In this document: positions 12,211 to 22,492 of the stretch, piece after piece | How the letters are laid out: each line of letters opens with the position of its first letter | How positions within the stretch are numbered: the stretch's first letter is position 1 | NCBI GenBank assembly: GCA_024760905.1 | Contig: CM045731.1 | Span: forward strand, 53,920,001 to 53,984,000 | Source: Plotosus lineatus | Lineage: Eukaryota > Chordata > Actinopteri > Siluriformes > Plotosidae | Reading direction: 5' to 3' | DNA length: 64,000 nt | The notes under the pieces: model-generated | The model's input: only the letters and a program-made list of their open reading frames with translations | The model's database searches: none | What the model was told of the DNA's origin: nothing | Program-made: the position numbers and the translations under genes

Positions 12211-13948
12211 GCAAAAAAAAAAAACAAAAAACTTAAGGTAGACATATTTGTTTATCAGAAGTGACCTAGAAGTGCTTCTGATCAGCTAAGGTCACAATGT
12301 GGGTTTTCAGGCAATTCAGGAGCCTCACCGTCTTTGCTGCCAATCTCCACTACATATGAATGACACTTATCGCAGTGGTAGGTAACTTCTGTATATGAGC
12401 TCTATAAAGTTGAAAGATCCTCTATTCAAGCATTTTATATTTTAATACAGTGATTCCAGCTGGAATTTATCTTCTGGGATAAATCAGTGAGAAAGCTGGC
12501 GGTCCACCTTGTTCCCTTTCCAACTATGGATTATAATTTATTGACATTCCTTCTTTGTTCAGGATTTACATCTTAGCCATTTGGCAGGACATCTTGCAAA
12601 TTTTAATCCCTAAAATAAGATTCATGAGCCAGGTACAATGCTTGAAGTGCGCGTTTGTTTTACAAGACCTTAAACAAGTGTCTCTGTGCAGGCCGAGCTG
12701 CTGATGATGTCATGTTGCCATTTTGGCAGGAGCATCGCGAGGACTGAGATTGATGGGAAATTAAAGACAGGCTCCTGAAGAGAGACAGCAAGTTTAATAA
12801 TGTGTGCAGCACAAAAGGGATGAGGTCATGTAGGTGGGGAGGTTTTTAAAGCTGCTTGCATGAAAGTTGGATTTCAGTTTGGTGTTCTGGTGGGTTCTCT
12901 GGAATTGCTACATGGCTTGTAGTCATTTGGATGTACTGCTTTGGAAATCAAGCAATTAAAAATTTCCAATTACATTCCACCCCCCATTGATCCCCAGATT
13001 TGGGCGCATGCCAATTCCCAGCCAATCGGCCAGCTCTCCCCTAACAAACAACTGCTACCAAGCGAGAAGACGCCAACCAAACCTGTGCTTTATATAGGAA
13101 GTCAAAACTCTGTAATGATACCTTTCCCTGTTAAGCAACTACTGCCCTGAGCTTGACCTTTCAACCATCATGCTTGCCTTCTTCAATCATTCTCCAAGCT
13201 TGTCTTTACAACCATATCTCTTCTTCCCCTCTTGCCCATCCTGTTAGTCTCTCGATCTGCATGTCCATTCTTTTCCTCTCCATATTTGCCAAATGGAAGT
13301 ATACTTTAGAGTGCTGCCAGCATTTTGTGTAATAAACTCCACGCTGTCTGGCTCATAAACAAATAAACTGAGGCTCTCCAAGTTAATTTCATCAAATTCC
13401 TCCCTCTTTGCTTTCTCTGAGGCAATTGAAGCCATTCCATTCAGTGATGCATTCCTGATCTCTTTAGACCCTCCCTTGGTGTCTGTGTCCATGCTTCCTC
13501 TCTGCTGTGGTAGTATCACAATTTTCACAGATGTGTTCAAGATCTGGAGTGCAAATTAGAGCTCTGTACCACCTAATTAGATGCAGGCTCTGCATTATTT
13601 TTTAGCTAGTTTTAAAAAATTGTTATTGAAATGTTTACTGTGAACACGGTTTTTTATTGTTTGCCTGGTTTACACTTCACAGCTGAGATCCCACTATAGT
13701 GATACATGCAACATGGCAACATAGTCCAGAGTCCTGTCTGGTGTCCGCGTGTGTCCCCCGCAGGAAACCCAATAAGGCTGCCGCCTTTCTTTGCTTGATT
13801 GGCTGTTATGTATAAGAATGGACAGCAATTAAAAAAGAAGCAGATTTATTATTAATAACAAAAATGACCCCCCCCCCTCCCAAAACAATATAAAAAAAAA
13901 ACAACAAAAAAAATCAAATCAGGGTCATAGAACACCACTCAGACTCAG
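12211..13948. other. Unique-looking upstream DNA of rai2
   Basis: No recognised repeat besides short A and C runs near 13867-13912. The part at 13240-13550 is open for 98 codons on the minus strand but has no recognisable domain. The block 12290-13560 is a candidate for conserved non-coding DNA. Confidence 0.3.
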
Positions 13949-13960
13949 AATATAAAACAC

Positions 13961-15074
13961 TTCTTCTTTTCCTTTCGGCTGTTCCCTTCAGGGGTCGCCA
14001 CAGCAAATGATCTGCCTCCATCTCTCCCTATCCTCTGCATCTTCTACTCTTACTCCAACGACCTTCATGTCCGCCTTCACCGCATCCATAAATCTTCTCT
14101 TTGGTCTTCCTCTGGGCCTTTTGCCTGGTAGTTCCAACCTCAGCATCCTACGACCAATATACTCACTATCCCTCCTCTGTACATGTCCAAACCATCTCAA
14201 TCTAGCCTCTCTGACTTTGTCTCCAAAACATCTAACATGTGCTGTCCCTCTGATGTACTCATTTCTGATCCTATCCATCCTCGTTACTCCCAAAGAGAAC
14301 CTCAACATTTTCATCTCTGCTACCTCCAACTCTGACTCCTGTCTTTTCCCCAGGGCCACTGTCTCTAAACCATACAACATTGCTGGCCTCATCACCGTCT
14401 TGTACACTTTTACTTTCATTCTTGCCGATACTCTCCTATCACACATCACACCGGACACTTTTCTCCATCCATTCCAACCTGCCTGCACGCGCTTCTTCAC
14501 CTCTTTTCCACACTCTCCATTGCTCTGGATTGTTGAGCCTAAGTACTTAAAATCCTCCACCTTCTTTATCTCTGCCCCCTGTAACCTCAAAGTTCCTCTT
14601 GGATCCTTGTCGTTCACACACATGTATTCTGTCTTACTGAGGCTAACCTTCAATCCCCTCCTTTCCAGGGCATACCTCCACCTCTCTAGATTTTCCTCCA
14701 CTCGGTCTCTGCTCTCACTACAGATCACTATGTCATCTGCAAACATCATAGTCCATGGAGCTTCTTGTCTAACCTCATCTGTTAGCCTGTCCATCACCAT
14801 AGCAAACAAGAAGGGGCTGAGAGCTGACCCTTGATGCAGTCCCACCTCCACCTTGAACTCTTCTGTCACACCGACAGCACACCTCACCACTGTCTTACAT
14901 CTATCATACATGTCCTGCACCACTCTAACATACTTCTCTGCCACTCCAGACTTCCTCATACAATACCACAGTTCTTCTCTCGGCACCCTGTCATATGCTT
15001 TCTCCAGATCCACAAAGGCACAATGCAGCTCCTTCTGACCTTCTCTGTACTTCTCTATTAACATCCTCAAAGCA
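13961..15074 (-). mobile_element. 5'-truncated RTE-like LINE, 12-bp target duplication
   Basis: A perfect direct repeat AATATAAAACAC flanks it (13949-13960 and 15075-15086). The element is truncated inside the reverse transcriptase domain, has a 3' UTR of only about 27 bases and ends in a GAAAAGAAGAAG-type tail, all expected of RTE-class LINEs. The perfect duplication and open frame imply a recent insertion. A short copy of its 3' end is at 62500-62586. Confidence 0.92.
13988..15074 (-). pseudogene. LINE reverse transcriptase, 5' truncated, frame open
   Basis: About 362 residues without stop or frameshift. Visible motifs in order: AFVDLEKAYDRVPR (metal-binding Asp), GLHQGSALSPFLFAMVMDRL, FADD catalytic box, LKVSLSKTEYM, FKYLGS, then a C-terminal region with RLRWFGHVQRRD and a basic RPRGRPKRRFMD segment. 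The endonuclease and the first RT motifs are missing, so it cannot retrotranspose by itself. Clade assignment to RTE rests on the short 3' UTR and tail; a related clade is possible. Confidence 0.9.
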
Positions 15075-15086
15075 AATATAAAACAC

Positions 15087-15217
15087 AATCTCGCTAAAGT
15101 AGGCAGAGCGACTAAACAAATACACCGAAATCAGAAGTTTAAGAGAACGTGAAATTGATAAACAGATCATTAACCTAACAGGACAGGTGACACAAATGAA
15201 AGCAGAAAATAGAAAGG
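15087..15217. other. No gene recognised
   Basis: Short unique spacer between the LINE and the palindrome. Confidence 0.3.
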
Positions 15218-15292
15218 AAGTAAAAATTAAATCGGGCAGTGGTGGCCTGATGGTTACCATCAGGCCACCACTGCCCGATTTAATTTTTACTT
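15218..15292. repeat. Perfect 37-nt-arm palindrome across a SINE-A head
   Basis: The arms 15218-15254 and 15256-15292 are exact reverse complements around one base. The left arm includes 17 bases of flanking DNA plus the first about 20 bases of a SINE-A head (GGGCAGTGGTGGCCTGATGG). Confidence 0.95.
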
Positions 15293-15628
15293 TTTTTTTT
15301 TAATTTTTAGGATTAAGCTGGATCACTTATTGGATCACTGATCCCATGGTTGGGAGTTCAAGTGCCACTCTCAACAGGCTGTCACTGTCCCTAACTAGGA
15401 ACGTAATCAAAAGCCGGCCATGTCTCTCACTGTCCATGGTGTGAGGCATGTAAAAGAACCATTCCTGACTTTCGTCCAGAGTAGGCCGTACAGCGTGTTT
15501 CTGCCCTGCGATGGCCAGGTGAGCTGTCCAGGGCGTACTCTGCCCACGCCCAGAGTCGGTTGAGATGGGTGCCAGCCTCCCTGTGATCACAATTAGGATT
15601 AAGCGGTTCAGAGAATGAACGAATGAAA
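15235..15628 (+). mobile_element. SINE-A with L2-like tail, rearranged 5' end
   Basis: The head starts at 15235, is broken at 15254 by an inverted copy of itself and a T/A-rich stretch, and resumes about 15310 with CTGGATCACTTATTGGATC, the B-box region GGGAGTTCAAGTG, the body, and the tail CACAATTAGGATTAAGCGGT. Confidence 0.82.
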
Positions 15629-15940
15629 GAATAAAAAGTAAAACAGGCTTGAACACTGTTCATGACGCATCTATCAGGAGTATTTGCTTTTGGCAGTGCC
15701 TAAATCTGTATAATTATTTAAAGAACCTTGGAATTATATGATTATATATTAGAATTATCAAATTTTAATGTATAAAGCCATGAAATTTGGCATTGAAAGG
15801 GAAAAAGCGAAACATAATAAAGCTTGTTTAAACTTGTGTTAATTTTTTGCATCGTATATACAGTTTTATGTCCCAAACAAACAAAGAGATCCTTGCAATC
15901 CTAAGGTCTTGTTTTATTTGTTCTTTCTTTTTGAATTTAC
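15629..15940 (+). other. Intronic DNA before the rai2 coding exon
   Basis: AT-rich, no repeat recognised; it ends in the splice acceptor of the rai2 coding exon. Confidence 0.5.
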
Positions 15941-15942
15941 AG

Positions 15943-16036
15943 GGTTCGTCCTTCGGAACCCCCTCTGAAATATGAAAAATTTGGATTGAAGGTTTCTGTC
16001 CACAATATCTGAAGGAAGTTGAAGAAAAAAGAAGTG
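15943..16036 (+). other. rai2: rai2 5' UTR, start of coding exon
   Basis: A pyrimidine-rich tract at 15909-15940 ends in an AG at 15941-15942, a good 3' splice site. The 94 bases from there to the ATG contain no in-frame ATG. The gene therefore has at least one non-coding 5' exon upstream, which I could not place, and the promoter is probably outside the annotated part or outside the window. Confidence 0.7.
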
Positions 16037-17749
16037 ATGGAGCACCTTTACAAGGACTCAGTTCCAGTAGACATGGCAAACCCTCAGGAAGTCTGCAACA
16101 GCACTGTGGGAGTTGACGGCATTGGCAAACTCGAGAGCGAGACCAGTTCAGTAATCCCCAATGAGACATGGAATGTCAGTTCTCCGACCATTTCAAAGAG
16201 ATCCGTCTCTCCTCTCTTGACAATTCAGACAGCCCCTGTTGTTGCCCCCAACACAGAATCTCCTGGTGGGGTTGCTCTTAAAGTGGCAACCACAGTTCTT
16301 CAACCCATCTGCCTCGGCGAGAGTCCGGTTGTGTTACCCATCCTAGCAGGCTCAGCAGCTGCTCAAGTGGGGCAAGCTGGTACTACACCATACCTGATGA
16401 CTAGCCAAGGTCCCCTGTCCCTACCCCTGGTTTTAGAGCAGCAGGTGCTGCAGCACCTGAACCCACAGCTCCTTCAGCAGACTGCCACATGCCCAGCGCT
16501 TGCACTCCAGAACAGCATGCTGTGCCAGAACCCTTCAGTTACTCTCGGGCCTCCCCCTTCTCTGGACCAGAAAGGTGTTGGTTCAGTGCTGGACGCTGGT
16601 CTGTTAACCCTTCTCCAGAACCCAAATTTTGCTGCCATCCTGCAGGATCTTTTTTCTGGCCAGGGTAATACTTCTCCTACCTGTCATCCAGCAGCCCCGC
16701 AGGCAGACCCTTTCTCATCTGCTTTTCTCCCCCCTCCACCACTGACATATCCATATAGCTCTCCACTCGCCCCATTAGTGCCTCCAGCCACTTTGCTTGT
16801 CCCCTATCCAGTTGTTATTCCCCTACCAGTTCCACTTCCAATCCCAATTCCCATTCCTGTCCCAGTCTCAACTTGTAAGGACAGCAAGATGGACAATGAA
16901 CCCTCTAAACGTGTGTACACTTCAAGTAAAAGTACTCAGACTTCCACTCATGATTTCTGTCCTTCTATAATGTTGACTAGCAAGGACATGACAGTCCAAC
17001 AACCACCTCTTCAGTCTAGCTCATCCCCAATGGTGACAGACGGGGATGCGCTAGACTTATCTGTCAAGGCCTCTCAATCTCATCTAATGCACAGTGGCAG
17101 CTTACAGGAGATCCAGCCTTTTCAGCAGGACAGTGTACTTGATCTGTCTGTGTCCAATGATAGGAAAACATGCATTCAGTCATGTAGCATATATGGGCCA
17201 CTTCCACCACCTGACCAAGAGAGAGCCTGTATCTCTAGAGAGAATGTCTGCAATGGAGCTTTGGCCTTGGGGGTTTTGCGACCAGTAGACTGCACTCCGA
17301 AACTGGATTCAAAACTGCTCAGTGGTTTGGCATCACTGGAGTTTAGTAGGCAGCACAAGTGGGTAGTGGACAGTGGTAGCAGTGGTTCAGTCACCAGTTC
17401 AGTACGTGATGCTGCTCTTGGAAGTAGTGGAAACTTTGAAATCGTTAGCACTTCGCAGACAGCTAAGGTCATCGTGTCGGTGAAGGATGCTATGCCTGCA
17501 ATCTTTTGTGGCAAACTCAAAGGACTGTCAGGTGTCTCCACGAAGAATTTCTCCATTAAGTGTGACGCCAGTCAAGGGGGTTATGCGGCTCTGCCTAGAT
17601 CTCAAGGAGAGCACAGGGGAGACCCCAGTGACACACTGAAAAAAATTCCCAAAAACCGAGCAATTAAACTGAAGAAGGTCAGCTCCCAGGAGATCCACAT
17701 CCTACCCTTAAAGAAGCAGCGTCTGGCTGCCTTTCTTCCCAGGAAATAG
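16037..17749 (+). CDS. rai2: Retinoic acid-induced protein 2 (Rai2), complete single-exon CDS
   Basis: The reading frame encodes 570 residues without interruption; human RAI2 is about 530, also in one coding exon. RAI2 is a nuclear transcriptional coregulator that recruits CtBP corepressors through ALDLS-type motifs. Two such motifs are visible, ALDLSV at residues 338-343 and VLDLSV at 367-372. Other hallmarks are an early block containing LQPICLGESPVVLPI, a proline/isoleucine-rich stretch at about residues 240-280 (LVPPATLLVPYPVVIPLPVP), and a conserved C-terminus containing AKVIVSVKDAMPAIFCGKLK, GLSGVSTKNFS, KNRAIKLKKV and terminal LKKQRLAAFLPRK, whose basic clusters may act as nuclear localisation signals. 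I chose the ATG at 16037 because the frame upstream has only non-ATG codons and a splice acceptor at 15941-15942 marks the exon edge; human RAI2 also starts with a short acidic MDDL-type N-terminus. Identification is by remembered similarity and is firm. Confidence 0.96.
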   Translation: MEHLYKDSVPVDMANPQEVCNSTVGVDGIGKLESETSSVIPNETWNVSSPTISKRSVSPLLTIQTAPVVAPNTESPGGVALKVATTVLQPICLGESPVVLPILAGSAAAQVGQAGTTPYLMTSQGPLSLPLVLEQQVLQHLNPQLLQQTATCPALALQNSMLCQNPSVTLGPPPSLDQKGVGSVLDAGLLTLLQNPNFAAILQDLFSGQGNTSPTCHPAAPQADPFSSAFLPPPPLTYPYSSPLAPLVPPATLLVPYPVVIPLPVPLPIPIPIPVPVSTCKDSKMDNEPSKRVYTSSKSTQTSTHDFCPSIMLTSKDMTVQQPPLQSSSSPMVTDGDALDLSVKASQSHLMHSGSLQEIQPFQQDSVLDLSVSNDRKTCIQSCSIYGPLPPPDQERACISRENVCNGALALGVLRPVDCTPKLDSKLLSGLASLEFSRQHKWVVDSGSSGSVTSSVRDAALGSSGNFEIVSTSQTAKVIVSVKDAMPAIFCGKLKGLSGVSTKNFSIKCDASQGGYAALPRSQGEHRGDPSDTLKKIPKNRAIKLKKVSSQEIHILPLKKQRLAAFLPRK

Positions 17750-19050
17750 CAAGGACTCTGGTGTTGATGGTGTGAGCTAGGGGATGTCTGCCGAGTGGAG
17801 ACAGAATGAATGAAATACAACGCATATATGGAAATCTTGAAGGAAAGTAAGGAGGAGGATATTGATATGGAGAAACTGGGACAGGGGAGAGCAGAGAAGG
17901 AATTAAGGTTTGTAGATGCTGAAGGCATTTCTGGCAGAAATGAGACTTAGACTTTAAACTGTGCAGGAATATTTAGGCCATTGCTGGCTGCCTCTGGTTT
18001 GCTTGGTTGGCATTTGATCCGTTCATTATAAAGCAATCAGAGAGATTGTTTAAGTGGCTGAGTCCACAAGAAATAGAATATTTGAGGAGCTGGAAACGAC
18101 AGACTGTAACACTACTGAACAAATCCACATTTACAGTAATTTCCCCCCAAATCGCTCCTCTCCTATGCATTTTGATTTCTGTCACACATCTCCATGAATT
18201 ATTCATGGCTTCGCTGATTTAAATGGCCATTAATATGCAGAAGCTCAGTTCAGAGATTGTGCCAGCTGCCAGAACGAAATCACTCCTGTGTTCCACATAG
18301 AAACACAATGCGACGGATTTAAATTCTATGTCTGTCCAGCTCATCCCAATTTGCGTTTTTTTGATGGACATTCTTGTGCGGAACTCTTCCCAGCTTTTGG
18401 TTTGTTTCTAAAATGAACAGATTTTTCATATTCCATCAGGGCAGTGTGTAGCTGCCATGCCTGGCCTCGTAAACCAGTAATCGCTGTATTAATCAGTGGA
18501 TCGGCAAAGCAGAACATCCACTTTGAACAGAGGGGTGGGGAGGGTGGGGATAGCAGTTAGCACAGCAGGCTAATAATGATTTCCCAAATCAAAAGATCTC
18601 TGTTTCATTAAGTTTGATGGGTGGTAGAAACGGTTGTCACTGGCAACAAAAGCAGTTTTCATCCTCATTTTCAGGGAGGAGCAGGAAGGGGGAGCAGGGC
18701 TGGGGAGCAGGACGAGGGACAACAACGGCACAGCCTACCCATCTCAATTAGACAAAATAATCAGCAGGGGCCTCATACAGCAGCAGAGTAAATACAATTT
18801 AACGGGGTAATTAATGATCTTTGCTGTGTCGACTTTGTTTTATTATATATAGAGCTGAACCACAGACCCGCATTCATCATTTCAGGCTTAGCGGATATGA
18901 TCTATGTGTGCTTGTTGTTGCAACATGTCCACTCCGAAAATCAGGCAGGGTGCTTATTTCACCACTGGCTTTTATTTTTGCTGTACTAAACCCCGAAGAA
19001 AATGACAACCAATAAATCAAGTTGTTTGTGTTTTTATACAGGAACCCCCC
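17750..19050 (+). other. rai2 3' UTR and flank, repeat-free
   Basis: About 1.3 kb after the stop codon holds no recognisable transposon or tandem repeat, unlike almost every other kilobase here. The part at 18000-18850 has AT-rich homeobox-type words such as ATTAAT and TAATTA. It could be long 3' UTR, conserved regulatory DNA, or both. AATAAA hexamers occur at 19011-19016, 19411-19416 and 20557-20562; I cannot tell which is used. Confidence 0.4.
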
Positions 19051-19054
19051 CCCC

Positions 19055-19064
19055 CACACACACA

Positions 19065-19124
<60 letters not shown>

Positions 19125-19190
19125 TACCCTCCTTCTCTGCACAAGATTTCTTCATCTGGGATTGTGTGTGTGTGTGTGTGTGTGTGTGCG
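19055..19190. repeat. CA then GT microsatellites
   Basis: CA tract at 19055-19120 followed after about 40 bases by a GT tract at 19163-19189. The two are complementary and could fold back. Confidence 0.95.
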
Positions 19191-20738
19191 CGTAAAAACT
19201 TGAAGCCACTCTCCCACAGTGTAGGGACTGAAAGAGGACAATTTAAATCACTTGTTTTCATCCATGGGGCCCTGTTTATTTTGCCAGTTGAGTGATTATA
19301 GTTTTGTTTTTGTTTTTTTGGTGTTTTTACTGTATCACCCATGTCCGTGATTGTGTCCTCGCTCAAGCCTCCACTATTTTTATGTGATCCCGTTTGGGAT
19401 GTTAACTCGAAATAAATCGGACTCGTGTTCCAAACAGCCAACACCCACCTACCCACCCCCTACATTCACTGATGTCATGGTGCCTGGTTCAGGGGTCATC
19501 GATACTCGCATATAGCAGCAAATATGTGGTATCCGGAAGACGTTGTGTCTGATCCCATTTTATTTGTAATCCATAATACTGTATTTCATCCCGATTTATT
19601 TTCCTGGGAAGTGAATGGGTTCCTTTACGAAGCATCTCACATACTGTACTTGATATTTGGTTACACTCATTTTCATATATAATAGTTAATGTATTGTACC
19701 GATTAAGCTTCAGGTATCAGTGCTCACATTGGAATTGTGTGTGATTGTTAAGGAGTTTTGCCGCTCTGAACTTTTATTGTTCATTCAGCCTGAGTGACTG
19801 ATTCACCACTGGTGTGTTTCCCCACAATACATTGCACATCGCCATGTTTTCCTGCTACAAAACAACTTTTAAACTGTAGGGAGATCAGTGAAACTGGACA
19901 GTGGCTGCAGAATTGAGAAATCCTGCCTTAATTTAAATCGTGTTCATGAGACATGACTTGTGTCTTGAACATTTCCGAAGTGAAGGATTTAAAAATAAAG
20001 TCAGAAATGACACGAAGGAAAAATTCACCCCCTTACAAAACAGGATCACCGAAGTGTCTCGGCTGTTCTTTTCCAATATGCTGTGCTCGCTTAAAAGGCT
20101 TAGCAGAGCTTCAGATCTGGTCTGTGCTGCTCAGATTCACACACAACACCAATTTAGTCAAAAGCCACAGAAACGCCCAGCGAGACGAAAAGCTACTAAC
20201 TAGAGATGACATCAAAAAAAGAGCTGACTTTGAAGCTCCGAGAACCTATTTTCTGAACATCGACTCACTCGCAATCTGTAATTCAATATCGTAAACGATA
20301 TATAAGCCTCTTGAATGCAGCATGGGGTAATTACGCCTCGTAGTTTTTATTCCTGCACAGCGATGCGGAGGACTTCTTGACCTTCGGGCCTTTCGGTGAG
20401 TTGAGTGCCAGAGTGTTTTCACTCATAATCAACGGTTCTGCACGGGCCTGCTTTTATAATACGGATGAGCGAGAGAGCGAATCATTTTATCTGAAGGTTT
20501 CCTCATCTGCAGATAGTTTAAGATGAATCCTAGCACAGAAATGAGCTGATATTGCCAATAAAGACATTGAACAGTGACTTGATTATTTGATTTCCGTGTG
20601 TGATCAGAAACATATATATCATATAAAATTATGCTTTTTATAAAATTTTATTTTACTGAATTTCTGTTGGAGTTCATCAGCATTATGTAGCAGTAGATCC
20701 ATAGTGTTAGTTTTGGGTAAAAGCCCTGCATTCCGACA
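19191..20738. other. No gene recognised
   Basis: Downstream flank of rai2 without recognised repeats. AATAAA at 20557-20562 is followed by GT-rich sequence. Short plus-strand frames near 19940-20294 show no domain. Confidence 0.3.
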
Positions 20739-21905
20739 ACCCTTTGGGCCGACAGTTACAGCCCATTGGTCTAACAGTGGGCAGTGATGGCCTGGTGATA
20801 AAGGTGCTGGATCACTGATCCTAGATTGGGGATTCAAGCCCCACTCTCAACGGGTTGTCACTGCTGTCCCTCCAGTGCAGCTAACTGGGTTATCAAAGGC
20901 CGGCCATGTCTCTCACTGTTTATGGTGTGAGGCATGTAAAAGAACCATTGCTGACTTTCGAAAAGAGTAGCTGCAAAGCCGTCAGCGTGTTTCTGCCTGC
21001 GATGGCACAGGGTGTACTCTGCCTTTGCCCGGAGTTGGCTGGGATGGGTGCCAGCCTTCCCGCGACCCTAATTAGGATTAAGTGGTTACAGAAAATGAAT
21101 AAATTGTCTGACAGTTACAGCACATGGGTCCTAGACTTACAGTCCATTGATACAACAGTTATAGCCCACTGGTCTGACAGTCACAGCCCATTGATCGACA
21201 GTTACAGCCCACTGGTTTGACAGTTACAGCCCATTGGTCCGACATTTACATCCCACTGATTGACAGTTACAGCCCAGTGGTCCGACAGTTATAGCCCACT
21301 GGTCCGACAGCTACAACCCACTGGTCCGACAGCTGCAGCCCACTGGTCCGACAGTTACAGCCCACTGGTCCGACAGTTACAGCCCACTGGTCCGACAGCT
21401 ACAGCCCACTGGTCCGACAGTTACAGCCCACTGGTCCGACAGTTACAGCCCACTGGTCCGACAGTTACAGCCCACTGGTCCGACAGCTACAGCCCACTGG
21501 TCCGACAGTTATAGCCCACTGGTCCGACAGCTACAACCCACTGGTCCGACAGCTACAGCCCACTGGTCCGACAGTTATAGCCCACTGGTCCAACAGCTAC
21601 AGCCCACTGGTCCGACAGTTATAGCCCACTGGTCCAACAGCTACAGCCCACTGGTCCGACAGTTATAGCCCACTGGTCCAACAGCTACAGCCCACTGGTC
21701 CGACAGTTATAGCCCACTGGTCCGACAGCTACATCCCACTGGTCCGACAGTTACAGCCCACTGGTCCGACAGTTACAGCCCACTGGTCCGACAGCTACAG
21801 CCCATTGGTCCAACAGTTACAGCCCATTGATCGACAGTTACAGCCCACTGGTCCGACAGTAACAACCCATTGATCCGACAGTAACAACCCATTGGTCTGA
21901 CAGTC
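20739..21905. repeat. 22-bp minisatellite array, split by a SINE
   Basis: Around 35 copies of a 22-bp unit (ACTGGTCCGACAGTTACAGC plus CC) run from 21110 to 21905; a short stretch of the same units at 20750-20778 precedes a SINE-A. Within 21560-21720 a 44-bp two-unit pattern repeats, alternating GACAGTTATAG and AACAGCTACAG variants. Confidence 0.95.
20778..21108 (+). mobile_element. SINE-A with L2-like tail, inside the minisatellite
   Basis: Head GGGCAGTGATGGCCTGGTG, B box GGATTCAAGCC, tail CCTAATTAGGATTAAGTGGT. The flanks GTCTAACAG and GTCTGACAG are both minisatellite sequence, so the SINE landed in an existing array. Confidence 0.9.
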
Positions 21906-22451
21906 TAAATCATCCAAACTGAGTATGATGCCCATTTGATTTAAGCACGGTCTTTGCCCGTCTTATGAGTAAAGCTGTCAGACCAATGGGCGATCAGAAT
22001 ATAGAGCTGTCTCCTTTGCAGTGTGCACGCAGTGTTGTTGATTTCAATGAGAAACACGACCTCTGCACAAATACGAGATCTTTGGTGTATGCGTGTGAGA
22101 ATTAGAGGGCGAGGGAAAACCCGACTGTATGATGTGAACTGTTTCACAGACACGTCCTTCCTACTCAAAAGCTGTACATGACACTTTGTAGAAGTTGATA
22201 AAGTATTCTGTAGAGATTTTTTTTGTTGTTGTAAATAATGGAGCAAGGTGTTACAGATTAAATAAAAAAGTTAAAAAAGAAGTCCATGTTTTTAAATTAT
22301 TTATTTATTCTTATTTGTATCATTTAAAATGTGGGGGAAATGTGTACGTGAAGGGTGCGTTACTTTTAAAAATGTAACATTAAAATGTCTATTCACATCT
22401 GAACAAAGTGTTTCGAGCTTCTTTTGCATCTGTTATATGTTGTTGTTGTTG

Positions 22452-22492
<41 letters not shown>

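Noticed and set aside
13244..13540. 98-codon minus-strand frame
   Set aside because: No recognisable domain or splice support; could be conserved non-coding DNA.
14007..14834. 275-codon open frame on the plus strand
   Set aside because: It is the antisense of the LINE reverse transcriptase; the minus strand carries all RT motifs.
16019..16036. Six extra N-terminal codons of Rai2
   Set aside because: They would need a non-ATG start; the ATG at 16037 fits the family better.
21260..21514. 84-codon repetitive protein in the minisatellite
   Set aside because: A 22-bp unit read in three frames gives a 22-residue repeat automatically; no start context, no flanking exon.
20739..21905. CRISPR-like array
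   Set aside because: Units are contiguous with no unique spacers, and the DNA is vertebrate.
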